Shown: piece by piece, positions 24,135-35,600 of the stretch | How the letters are laid out: each line of letters begins with the position of its first letter | How positions within the stretch are numbered: position 1 is the first letter of the stretch | Assembly: GCF_040807025.1 (NCBI RefSeq) | Contig: NC_090947.1 | Span: 1,054,001-1,118,000, forward strand | DNA: 64,000 nt | DNA from: Struthio camelus | Lineage: Eukaryota > Chordata > Aves > Struthioniformes > Struthionidae | Direction: 5' to 3' | The notes under the pieces: generated by a model | The model's input: only the letters and a program-made list of their open reading frames with translations | What the model was told of the DNA's origin: nothing | Database searches by the model: none | Made by a program: the position numbers and the translations under genes

Positions 24135-24231
24135 CGCCGCACCACGTCCGGGGCGGCCTCGGTCCCGGCCCGGCCCCTCGGTGCGCAGCTCCGCCCGGCC
24201 CCGACGGCGCGGCGCCGCAGCGTAAGCGGCT
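24135..24231 (-). promoter_or_regulatory. POFUT2: POFUT2 promoter and 5' leader in the 97-bp gap after YBEY
   Basis: Only 97 bp separate the YBEY stop codon from the POFUT2 ATG, both genes on the minus strand. The gap is very GC- and CpG-rich with no TATA box, as for a housekeeping CpG-island promoter. The promoter must overlap the YBEY 3' end or lie inside its last exon. This is inferred from position. Confidence 0.5.
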
Positions 24232-24236
24232 TTATT
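24231..24236 (-). terminator. YBEY: YBEY poly(A) signal overlapping its stop codon
   Basis: The minus-strand sequence CCGCAATAAAGCC places a perfect AATAAA across the in-frame TAA stop (24,232-24,234). If used, the 3' UTR would be only about 15-30 nt. No alternative AATAAA precedes the POFUT2 start. Confidence 0.6.
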
Positions 24237-25924
24237 GCGGATGGCTGACGGCTTTGCCTCCAGTCTCCTCGGCTCCCTCAGAGAAGAGGTCCGCGGACAG
24301 AGGTTGGAGGTTGGTGCCGGTGAGTCTGCTCAGTTCCTCCAGGATTTCCTTCTCCTTCTGGTACATCTGCGGAAAAAAGGAGCGGGGAGAGAGGGAAAAC
24401 TCCCTGAACGGTGGGCGAGCACCATCCTCCCGCCGGCATCCTCCTGCCAGGCAGCGGTGGGGGCGGAAACGCTGTTAGCCGTGCAGACCTGCGCCCGCAT
24501 CGCCAATATCCTCCCCAACCCCCCGGGGATGCTGCCCCCGAAATAAGCCGCAAGGCACTGTGAGAAACAGCGGAGCGGCCAGTAATTTTCTGGGTGATCT
24601 TAACTAGCCAGTGAAATGCATCTCAGTTCCACAATCACAACACATTTTTAAAAAGCTTTTCTTTTTTTTGAGATTTGCTGAAGGAGGCGCACACGTTATG
24701 GCACAGAAAGGCGTGTTTGAAACGCCACCCGTGTCGTGCACCTGCCACAAGCCATTTCTTTCTTGAAATGTTTTATGTTGACGGGCTTGCATGGCTCTCT
24801 CACCAGTTCCTGCGCCGTGCAGGCACAATCATACCTCCAGAGAGACCTAAAAAGCCGTGTGCAGCCCAGCGGTTGAACTCTGTAAAAATTCATATAGCCA
24901 AAACCCCAAAATCTCAAGTGCCATTGACATAAGCAACAGAATTACGGTTCAGCAATTTTGCTTGTAGGGACTTGATGTTTGCATGACAATCGATATGAAT
25001 TAAATTCAATTAACAGGAATAAAACCTCTGCAGAGCCTTCCACGCGACTGCCAGGACTGGAAGGCTACCCTATCATACGAGACGCCAGGAAGGGAAATTC
25101 TTTCGCTTTGGGTACGACGCGTTATCTGAAATGGCTTGCATCAGAAGCCCTGTCTGATGCCGCAAGTTTTCCCCGTGCAAGGACAGCTTTCTACCTGTCG
25201 CCACTCTGATTTTGTGTTGTGCTGGTAGCCAAGCAAATGACACAATCCATGGGCTGCAGTCACCTGTACGGAGAAACAAAAAAAAGCAACGTGCGTGACA
25301 AGTTAATACCTAACGCTAGCGGCTAGTTTGCAGTGAATAAATAAATGAATGAATTAATTAATGAACCCAGCTGTTCAGAAAGAAGCACCGCAGTGAAACA
25401 CTGTTTCTGTCACCAGCATCCAGCCTCGGTGACCCGGCCTTTGCGTAGATTTATGCAAAGCATTTACGGCAAGAGCTAGTCTTTCAAGGCGAGCTGGAAG
25501 TTTCTCTTCCTTTTTGAGAGGAGGGGGGCAAAAAAAAAAAAACCCAGAGCAGGGAGTGGGAGCCGCCGCCGCGGGCGCAGCTCACCGCCAGGGCGCTGTC
25601 GAAGTCCTGGCCGGTGCCCCGGCACTGCTCCCGGATGTACTCCACCCCCAGGAAGATGTCCCCCAGGTCGTACTCGTCGCGGGAGCGGGGCCGCGGCAGC
25701 TCCCCCGCGGCCACCCGGTGCGAGGGGAACGAGAGGACGTCGGTGGGCTCGTCGCGCCGCCGGTAGGCCCCGTTGAGCCGCCGCATGGTGCCGTTACCGG
25801 CGCACACCAGCGCCACGTCGAAGCGGCCGGCACCCAGGGCGGCCCGCAGGGCGCCGACGGCGCGGCGGAGCGGGGCGCGCCGCACCGACACGACCCGCTG
25901 CGCGTTGCGGATCACCAGGCTCAT
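24232..25924 (-). CDS. YBEY: YbeY metalloprotein, mitochondrial rRNA maturation endonuclease
   Basis: Three exons in transcript order: 25924-25586, 25263-25195 (69 nt, GC-poor and easily missed) and 24366-24232. All junctions are in phase 0 with GT/AG sites; the product is 180 aa, against about 167 in human. YbeY is a conserved zinc-dependent RNase needed for rRNA processing, in animals acting on mitochondrial ribosome biogenesis. Exon 1 begins MSLVIRNAQRVVSVRRAPLR and holds PTDVLSFP (residues 60-67) and LGDIFLGVEYI. Exon 2 carries the complete metal site AAHGLCHLLGYQH, with His118, His122 and His128 forming H-x3-H-x5-H. Exon 3 reads MYQKEKEILEELSRLTGT. The start was chosen by family match; the frame is open further upstream only because the promoter repeats lack stops. 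It is divergent from MCM3AP across a 696-bp shared promoter. Confidence 0.96.
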
Positions 25925-26620
25925 GATGGCGGCGGCGGCGGCGGCGGCGGCGAGGGGCGGGGCCCAGGCCGCTCCGGCCCCGCCCCGCCCCGCTCTTGCC
26001 CCGCCCCTCCCCGCCTGCGCCTGCGCGGCCCCGCCCTCGCTCCGTCTGCGCCTGCGCGGCCCCGCTCCCCGCTTCACGGCTGGTCCGCTCCGCTCCGCTC
26101 CGCCCCGGCTGCGCCTGCGCCGCCCGGGCCCGCCGAGGAGAGGCGGTGGCGGCGGCGGTGGGCGGGGCCCAGGCCGCTTCGACCCCCGCCCCGTCCCGGC
26201 TGCGCCTGCGCGGCCCCGCCCCCGTTCCCCGCCTGAGCCGCCCGGGCCCGCCGAGGAGAGGCGGTGGCGGCGGCGGTGGGCGGGGCCCAGACCTCCCTCG
26301 CCCCGCCCCGCCCCTCCCTCGCCCCGCCGCGTCCAACCTGCCCCTGCACCGCTCCGCCCCGCCCCGGCTGCGCCTGCGCCTCCCCGGGCCGCCGAGCGGA
26401 GGCCGTGGCGGCGGTGGGCGGGGCCCAGGCCTCTCCGGCCCCGCCCCGCCCCGGCTGCGCCTGCGCGGCCCCGCTCGCCGCTCCCCGGCTGCACCGCTCC
26501 CCCCGCCCCGCCCCGGCTGCGCCTGCGCGGCCCCGCCCCCGCTCCCTGCCTGTACCGCCCCGCCCCGGCTGCGCCTGCGCCGCCCGGGCCCGCCGAGGAG
26601 AGGCGGCGGCGGCCGCCATC
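25925..26620. promoter_or_regulatory. Bidirectional CpG-island promoter of YBEY and MCM3AP
   Basis: The 696 bp between the two start codons are extremely GC- and CpG-rich, TATA-less, and built from related blocks. GGCGGGGCCC and GCCGAGGAGAGGCGG recur near 26,131, 26,247, 26,389 (variant) and 26,590, the last running directly into the MCM3AP ATG. A GGC trinucleotide run (about 25,926-25,951) abuts the YBEY ATG. Head-to-head YBEY and MCM3AP is also the human arrangement. Transcription start sites cannot be placed from sequence. Confidence 0.8.
26016..26580 (+). repeat. Tandem array with eight NRF1-like elements
   Basis: The 11-mer TGCGCCTGCGC occurs eight times without change: 26,016, 26,047, 26,110, 26,201, 26,369, 26,456, 26,518 and 26,570 (start positions). 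Each lies in a related GC-rich block, so the array arose by local tandem duplication. The 11-mer fits the GCGC(A/C)TGCGC core bound by NRF1 (nuclear respiratory factor 1), a usual regulator of mitochondrial and housekeeping genes. Binding is inferred. Confidence 0.75.
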
Positions 26621-29600
26621 ATGAACAGCGGGGGACCGTTTCGCGGGCCGCCCGCGGCTGGTTTCCTGCCGCCGCTGCGCTTCGGGCAGGCTGCCGTGTT
26701 CGGGCCGGGTGGCGCCGCCGCCGGCCTGCCCTTCGCGCCGGGGCCCGCTGCCGCCTTCGGGTCGCCCTACGGGCTGGGCCAGGCGCCGGCCTTCGCGGCG
26801 GCGGGCAACGCGGACTTCAGCTTCAAGCCGCCCACCAACCTCGGCGCCTTCCCGGGGGTGGGGGAGGCGCCGGGCAGCTGCGGCAGGGCCTTCCCGCCGC
26901 CCGAGTTCCGCTTCAAGGCGCCCGAGAGCGCCAGCGCCGCCGCCCCCTTCAAGCCGCTGGCGGGCGCCGAGGCGGAGAAGGGCCCGGCCGCCCCCGCCGC
27001 CTTCACCTTCTCGCCGCCCTTCGGCTTCGCGGAGCCCGAGGCGGGCCCCGAGGCGGCGGCGGGGGCGGCGGCGGCGGCGGCGGGGGGGCCCTTCTCCTTC
27101 TCGCGGCCCGCCGCCGCCCTGGGCCGCCCGGAGGAGAAGGGCCCGCCGCGGCCGCTGTTGGGCGGCGCGGAGGAGGCGGGCGAGGCGGCGCCCAAGGGGC
27201 TGAAGCGGAAGGAGGAGCGGGAGCGGGAGCGCTCGCCGCGGCGGGCGGCGGCGGGAGGCGGCGGCGGCGGCGGGCGGGCGGCGGCGCCGCCGGAGAAGCG
27301 GGCGGTGCTGCTGAGCCGCCCCCGCGGCGGCGCCCTCTTCGGCCGGATGCTGCAGGAGGTGCTGCGCAGCCAGGGCCGCGGCCAGCGCGACCGCGACGAG
27401 GCCGAGCGGGGCCCCGGCGAGGAGCCGGCGGCCGAGGCTCGGGAGCCGCCGCGCGAGGGTGAGCCGAAATCCCCCTCCCTGCCCGCGGGGGGGGCTGCGC
27501 CTCCCGCCCCCGGGGGTGAAGCTCAGCCTCCGGGGGGGCTTGTCTTTCAGATGGTGCTGCCGGCCCCACTGCTGTCACGCCGCCGTCGCGCCGCGCGCGA
27601 GGCGGCGAGAGCGTGGACGGTCTCGGGGGGCTCTCGCCGGGCGAGCTCACCGCCATCCAGTGCAAGAACGTCCCCGATAACCTCAATGACAGGAGCGTGC
27701 TGGAGAAGCACTTCGGGCAGTTCGTGAAGGTCCGCCGGATCATGACCCGCCGCAATAAAAAAATGGCGGTCCTCCACTTCTTTGATCATGTGAGTGCCGA
27801 GCGCTGCAAACTGAGGAACAGGTAGAAACCTGAAGGCTTAGGGCGCCCACGGGCTTTCACCGTTGTGAAAATTACACCCGTGTGCGACAGCGTTGTGTGC
27901 TTTCCTTATGAAAGCCCGCACAGACAAAAACAAACTGTATTATGGGCAGGGCGAGAGGGGTGCTGAGCCGATAGAGCCCTATTTAAAACAGGATAGCTGC
28001 CTGAGCTTTGCCTAACTTTAGCCACGCTTTTATTGCCTAGCTCAAACGCCAAACAGACCTTTCTTGTTACCTGGTTGCTGTCATGCCTCACCCAAACCTG
28101 CTTGCTACTAATAGCAGCAATGCTATTGCGTTGTTGCTCCACATCTCTGCAGCACCAAGAGTTAGGTGAATTCATCGTTGCAGTCTTTGTAGGACAGTCT
28201 TCTCTTTGGAAGTACTGTCCTTATGTCAGCACTGAGATGTGCTGAGGAGCCAGTTCAGGAAAATGCATGCTCTGCTCCTGTTTGTTGTGGTTAAAAACAC
28301 GCCTTTGGTCTCGGCTGCTGTAACGTTGATGTAGGTGTTAAAAAGAACAACTTTAGTGGAAGCCAGCCTGATCCTGCTGGCTGTATGTAGGTTTTAAGTA
28401 AGAGCTTGAAAGGCAGTGCCCAGAATTTTGCAGAAATCGGGAAACGTTCATCTCTGGCAAAAACTGCGCTGTACAGTGGTACGGTACTCTGTTAGCTTTC
28501 ATACTGTGCTTTATTTTCTTCCAGGCGTCTGCTGCTCTTGCCAGAAAAAAGGCAAAAGAGTTGCACAAGGACATAGTCACATTTTGGCAAAAGAAGAAGA
28601 CAAGTAAGTCTTTGTTTTCAAATACGGTAATTGGATGATACTTAAATGGAGTGGCATCTCCTTCTGTTCTTGTTGTTTTTTTGTTTTTTTTTCCCCCCTC
28701 TTGTGCTGAGAACCATGCAAAAATGATCTCCAGAGCAGGAATATGCAGGAATATTAAAACTCCCAAAGTATGGCAGTTCTTTGACTTGTACTAGCGAAAT
28801 TGTTGGGTGCGTGGAGTTCCTGAGAGTGCTGAAAGTTACTTACTAGAGAAGCAGAAAAATTTCGTCCTGCATCTTGTCCCAGCTAGCCCTGTCTCTGGCA
28901 ATGGATAATAGCAAATGTTTGTAGGAAGGAATAAGAACAGATTAAAGTATGTAGTTGCTCTCATAATAATTTCTTAGCCTTCAACAATTTCTGGTTCAGG
29001 AACCCTGGAAGCCAGAAGTTGTTTCTTAACCCTTGAGGAACTTTTCTCTTGTCAGGTTGCTCTTGTAATCCGTGTAAACTTGGAGCATCGGTAACACTTT
29101 GTAACGGGGAGAGGGGCTCAACAGCTTGCTTGTGGAGTGCCTGAAGACAGACTGACTTTTGGATGTTTGCTGCTTGATATTTCTGTTTGACACCCATGCT
29201 TATTGTATTGAAAGAGACAGCAAACAGTTGTCGCTAGTTTGTCCTCGTGCGAGTCCTATCCCTATATACTTCTGCTTCCAAGTCCCCTCTTTTTCCAGCT
29301 TGAAGAGTCCTTGTCTCACGTGGAAGCTATTTCATACCATTTGACTTTCTATCTGTATTGTTCTTGTTGGAAGCTTCTTTTGGTCTGTTACGTGATTTCT
29401 GAGACAGAGCTTAGAGCTTTATGCACGTTGGTGATGTGTGTGCTGTGCTTGTTGTGGGTCTGTACATTTAGTCAGGTTCTCCTGCGTTTTTCTAATAACT
29501 GTGAGCATACTGTGTTTTCTTGCTTTTTAATTTTTCTTGTGAATGTCACTAAGAACTGAGTTGATGATTTGCACAACTTTCAGACCCCAGTGATCAGTGC

Positions 29601-32600
29601 TTATGGTCAGCTGTCAGCCTCATGTTTTTTATTTGAAGCTAGGGTTGTGTTTTCTCAGGCTGTGTCGCAACAATACGTTTGTCTGCCCCTTTGCCCAGTC
29701 ATTCAGCGCTGTAGAAGTCCTTTAGTTGTTCTCCCTAGGTGGGCTTTGTCTTTACTGTCCTCTTGCATCAAGGAAATCTTAAGTGTGAGGTTTTAAGTGC
29801 ATTTGAAAAGTCTGCTGTTTCTGCTCTTGAATTCCTGCTGAGTAAAACATTTTGCTTAGTCTGAGTCAAAATGCTGTTTCTGGGCACTTGAAGCCATTTG
29901 AGAAGAGCTGAAGACGCTTGAAATGACAGCCTAGGTTTATAAGGGAACTTAGAAACCGTTGCTATAATGCCATAGGAAGAATACGATGATTACGAAGTCA
30001 TCTTCGTGCTCCTATCTAGAAGCAGGATGGTTCTCTGGGATTTTCGAAAATCCAAATGCCCAACGACCTGCTTCAGAGCAAGGGCTAGGATGCAGGCTTC
30101 CAGCTTTTAGGAAAGTTTCCTCAGAATGGAATTGCTGAATGTTCTGGAGTGTGTGTTTTCTCAGCTTTTGGAGTTGCTGTTCTGTGTATAAACAGTTGTG
30201 TGTTCTTTGAACCAAGAAGAGAGTGATGCGCCTGGCTGGCGTATAGAAAATTCAACTCAGAAATGGGAAATCTGGATTCCAGTCCCTGCTTGGAATTAGG
30301 GTGAGATGTGAATGTTGGTCGTTCACACCCAAAGGAATATGTGAACTGCGAAGCGCCTCATTTTCTTCAGTGTTGGGAATGCTGCTTGTGTGCCTTTGGA
30401 GATTTTAGCCTGGGGATATGTTTCGGCTGTTGGCAAATGCATGGTTCACTGCATCTCTGACCAGTCAGAAATTTGCCTTCATAGAAGATGAACAGCTGCA
30501 GCACTGTCTTCCTGAGGATAAACCTCTTGAAGCAGCCTCTGTAAGGGGGCCTGTTATCATTTCTCATTTTATTGTGATACTAAAGTCTATGGAAAACATG
30601 CATGTCAGTATTCTAAAACAGCTAGATCTGAAAAAAACTTAAGAAATCCAGCTTGCTGAAAATTTCTTCCTAGGAGTGGATATTCTCCCTTTCTGCAAGG
30701 TGTAGATTTAACTCTTGAAGGTGTGTAAACGCCTGTCTAAGTTTGGGTATGTGAAATTAATTATCAAAGTGCTTTGACAGGAGCACTGGGAACATTTTGG
30801 CAGTTGTTGCTCACATAGGTGAAATGGATGTCACGTCCAATAGACACTTATGATTTCTCTCAGGTTTTGGATATAATCTGCAAGCTAAATTCAGATGATG
30901 AACAGAATTTATGTACTGAGAGTCTGCTGAAGAATTACAGTTATTGCAAAGTAAATGAAAATGCTTCTTCTATATAGAACAGTGAATTGCTAGATTGACG
31001 TTTGTACCTGGTATAAGTTTTATATAAATGCACAAAACCATGACTCAGCTTTATTTCCTGATAATATTTTTAAACACGCTCCCTCCATCTTCCCCCACCT
31101 CAGGGAAAAAAAATTAGAGTTGTTGGTTAAATAACTTGGCAAATAATCTGTTTCTGTGTTACATGTCACTTCAGGTCCTGCAAAAAGAGAGTTCTCATCC
31201 AAGGAGAAGAAAGGAGGTGAAGATGAAGGAAGGCAAAGCAGTGAAGAACAAAACTATCAGCATTCCCCTCTTCGGAAACCTTTAATAAGGTCCTCTGCCA
31301 GCAGTGTTCTGCCTGGTAAAAGGTACGTCTGCTCCTCAAGGAGTCCATCCGATAGGAAATGGGGTGGGTAGGAGGAAATGATAGTCGGGGCGTACTTTAT
31401 AGTAATAGTTGATGCTGTCCTTATTAAGGAAGTGTTCTTCATTTGTCTCTTCTGGCACATTTCATTTCAAACTTGTGACCTTAGAACACAGCCAAAAAGC
31501 CACAAACTTTGCATTTTGTTAGAAAGGTAGTTTTTCCCTAACTGTTCGTTAAGGCCTTTTACTGCCAAGTTTGCCTGTTTCTTTCAGGTTCCTTCCTTCT
31601 TCCCCCCCCCCCTTCTCCCCCCCCCCCCCAAAATGCGTAATAATGAAGCATGAGAAAATAGAGTAAAGCAGTGCAGGGTCAAGACCAGGAACTACTAACT
31701 GATTTTGATTACATCTGTTTCTGAAGTGAGTAATCTCACTGTGGACAAATATGGTTCTGTGGAATGAGAATCCCCTTTTCAGAACAGCTGATGAGTTTGT
31801 CACCTGTCCCGTTTCAAGTAACTGGGCTTGGTATGCAAGTCCTTCTGTTTCATGCCAGTTGCTGAAGTTGTAGCCTTGCATTTTTGTTGTTGTTCCTCAG
31901 TGAAGTGTGTAGTTTGGCTATAGGACCTTGGACCTGCGGTGTGGAGACTAATTCCACCTCACGTGCGTGGATCTGGCTGCCAAAGATTCAGGGACCTCCT
32001 AGGCTGGAATGGTGCTTGTGCCCTGCTGCAATTACCAGTGGATCTTCCTGCTGTCTATCTGTTCTCCTTTTGAACTCGTTCATACCACCACGAAGTGCTG
32101 TAGCATTATATTTCCTATTTCAGTTAAAACAGACTCTTCTGTCTATTTTAAACTGGCAGATTTAATTGCTTAGCTTTTTAGTTTGGTTTTCATTGTGAGC
32201 AGGATTCACAGTCATTCACTATCAGCATTCACTCTGCTGTTCATGATCGCATATGTGGTTGCCCTGTCTGTTCTCAGTTATCTTTCCGGTCTGTCCTGAT
32301 ACGGAAGCCGTTTTTTACATCTGATTCTTCCTGCCTATCTCCTCCAACATTTTTCTTGAGACTGGTTGAGGGGTGGGGGAGAAGTTGTTATAAAACCTCT
32401 TCAGGTCATGCATAGACTTAAGGCAATTGCTCAGTGTTTTCCCCTGGTTAAAGAATGGCTCTAGTATGAGGTGTTTTCCTCCATTCCTATAAGTGAATGT
32501 GGAGGCAGAGTATTCATTCACAACTTTTCTGCTGTGGCTTTGTTTTCCTTAAGTTTTGTTTTACAAGCTGAGTATCTTCTAGCAGAACCAATTATCTGGA

Positions 32601-35600
32601 CGCCTCCTGTCTTTCTGAGGCAGGTGAAAATGATTTTTCTTAGTTGTTTTACACCTTCAGCAGACTGTACTTCAAAATCTTCTTAGCTGGCCTTTATTTT
32701 GGCTTTGTTTGTGTGCTCTTTTTGTACATCCTCTTTTTTGTTTCTGAACTGATGGATGTCCCTTTACCTCTAAAGAGCCTCTACTCTGCTGTTGAGTCAC
32801 GTAGGACAGTGGGAATGCTGATTTATAGTCCTCTTGGAGTTGTGGGTTACCTTTTACATGTATGTTAGCTTTAGAAACTCTGCATTACCTTACAAGCATC
32901 TTGTGGTTTAAGCAGCTACTTCGATTGTCTTTTTAATTGATTATGCAATTTGGGTGCAGTTCCTGTTTAAATGTTATTGTAGTTCATTTGGCTTTTTTTT
33001 TTTCCAAAAAGATGTTTGATTTGAGCTTTCTGTGGCTGCTGCTTCAGAATTTTTCTGTAACAGTTGCATTTGGAACAGTCTTGTACGCTGCTGGGATGTT
33101 AAGCTAGCATTGCTTTTCCAGTTGATTTCACCGATAAAACTTGGGAGTCATCACTCGTGGTAAAAAAAAAAAAAAAAAAAAACTTGGTATGTACGTCCTT
33201 CCTAGCGTACTTAAGAATGCTCCTCTATGTTGAAATTCTACGTCATTATTATTTTTGTCTCTGTATGCTTTGAACTTCTTGATGTGGTTATACATTTGCT
33301 TGAACTTTTCCTTATGAACTTTAAAAAGGTTGAGGTTTTCAGCACAGATAAGGACATTTGACAGTGTTGTCAAAGCAGTGCAGCGTAGATGAATTTAATC
33401 ACAGTGGTAACGTTAGCTCATTTCAGCCTCGGTATGTGGATACGTACCTTACTTACTTGGTATGTTGTGCTGGGTACAAAATATTATAAACAGGGATATT
33501 CATGTGCTAAAGAACAGTGATTCCTTTAAAGCCGGGGCATGCAGTAGTTAATAATTGATGTAAATCTTTTAGTTCTCCAGCCAAGAAGTCTAGTCTCCGG
33601 AAGGCACTGCAGTTTGAAGCAGATCTTTTTGATACCACTTCTGAAGGGCAGAGCTCAGAGAGCTTGGGAGCTTCGTTGTCATCTCTCAGTAACCTGATAG
33701 GATTAGTGGCTGAGACATCAGAGGAAAGATACCGTCTTTTGGACCAAAGGGATAAAATCATGCGACAAGGTAGTGTTTGTAATTACACAAGTTCATGTGA
33801 GTGTAACGTCAGTTTTTCTGCTGGAAAGAAAGGGTTTAGTATCTGTTGCAAAGCTGTTGTAATATTATGATAAAGGCTTTAAGGTGAGACTGGGTCACAT
33901 GGAACAGTCTATAAAATATTCCTCTTTTGTAGAGGGTTGTTGTACGTATTAATATCTTGTAGAACATGCGAAAAATTGTTCTACTTATTACGCGTACATA
34001 TCCCTTATGAATAGGGAGCACCAAGCTATTATTCTCCAGCGGAAGCATTTTTGAGTTCCTCGTTGCAGTGCGTTTTGAGTCCTGACAAAATGGCAAAGCA
34101 CCTCCTTTTACCGATAGGAGGAAAGCGAATGGGGACAAGGACTCAATTTCCTCCTTGCTCTGCAGGTCTGCCTCTTCCTTCCCTGATCCTAGTGCTCGTT
34201 GTGCTTGGGTGGCTCAGCGGAGTAACTGAGCTGAAAACTTTTATTTTCCCTGGGTTGGTTTCTTGTCGAGCTAGACTCCTTTAGCTTATAAAATGGCTCG
34301 TCAAGAATCATCCCTGTTTTAAAGAGGTGAGGGGAGAAATGCATGTGGTGAGTAGGACCTAGTGCTGGCTTTTACACACCCTTTAGCTGTCAGCTGTTAG
34401 ATCAGCCAAGCCACCTTGTATAACCGCACTGCCACGCGTGCTTGACTTGTAATTACAGGTCTTTGATTTCTTTGACCCTTGGAGAGTCCTGTAGGTGGAT
34501 TTGCACTCCTGCAGGTTCTTTGAAGAAGCCTATGCAAAAGCCTAATAGTGTTTCTCTAAATGTGAACTATTTCACAGTTGAACATTGTTTCAAGACATGT
34601 CCCCTTGTTCTGCAGTTCTGGGTTGTAAGCCCTTTCGTTAACGTCCTCACCTCTTCAAAGCTGACCCTAAATCCTTTTATGACGACACTTTTATATCAAC
34701 TGATTGTTCTGTCACTTGACGTGGAATTATAAAATAACGACTGGTGCGTGCTTGGTAAATTAGGATACAAAACACCAGATATCTTTAGCGACTTTAACCT
34801 CTCCAGCAAAACTGTTGATATGAGGTGTACAGCAGGAAAAACTTCCCTGGGGCATGGTGCAGCCTTGAGACAGGTAAGGAGGGGGGCCCCTATCCTTGAG
34901 GGTTTCCAGCCTTGCCTGCCCTGATCTGGTGTTGGAGACTGTCCTGCTCCAAGGCGGAGGCTGGACAGGAGCCTCCAGAGACCCCTTCCCACCAGCTCTT
35001 ACGTGAGTCATTGCCCTGGCAGTTTACTTCTTGATGCCTGTCCATTGAGCCTCCAGCTGAGGCGTGTGGTGTGTTTAGGGCTATGTTGGCACGATAGGAT
35101 AATAGCTGGTAATGAAAGCAAAAAAGAGCAATGCTTAGCATTATGATTTTTTTTGTTTGTTTGTTTGTAACATTCTTTCTTAGCTCGAGTAAAAAGGACT
35201 GATCTAGGCAAAGCGAAAACTGTTGTTGGCACTTGCCCAGACATGTGTCCTGAAAAGGAGCGCTACATGAGGGAGACAAGAAACCAGCTCAGTATCTTTG
35301 AATTGCTTCTAGGATCTGACAAGGTACGAGCCTTCTGTACGCAAGCGTTTGCAGTTTCCAGCGCGTCTGTTCACTTGCTGCTTACGTAAAGCTGTCAGTG
35401 GTGTTCAGCTGAGTCCAAGGTTAATTCTGGTGGAAAAATTCTGTAAACCATTTAATTAATATTTCTGTCTCTAAGGTCCCCATTGTAAAACAAGAACGCT
35501 AGAGAATTACTGTTTCACTGTAGCAGTGGGATGCCTTTTTTTAGTTTTATAAACCTGGCCAGAGCTATAGTTGTGGGCAGCGGTATACAGATGTTGGTGA

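Noticed and set aside
24367-25585. Apparent loss of the YBEY metal-binding exon
   Set aside because: At first no HGxCH exon was visible, but it is present at 25,195-25,263 with H-x3-H-x5-H and correct splice sites.
25484-26624. Frames of 180-336 codons across the YBEY-MCM3AP promoter on both strands
   Set aside because: They result from the tandem GC-rich promoter array. Only the YBEY exon 1 part from 25,924 matches a family.
27003-27755. 250-codon minus-strand frame in MCM3AP exon 1-2
   Set aside because: Shadow of the GC-rich coding exon; Pro/Arg/Ala-only composition.
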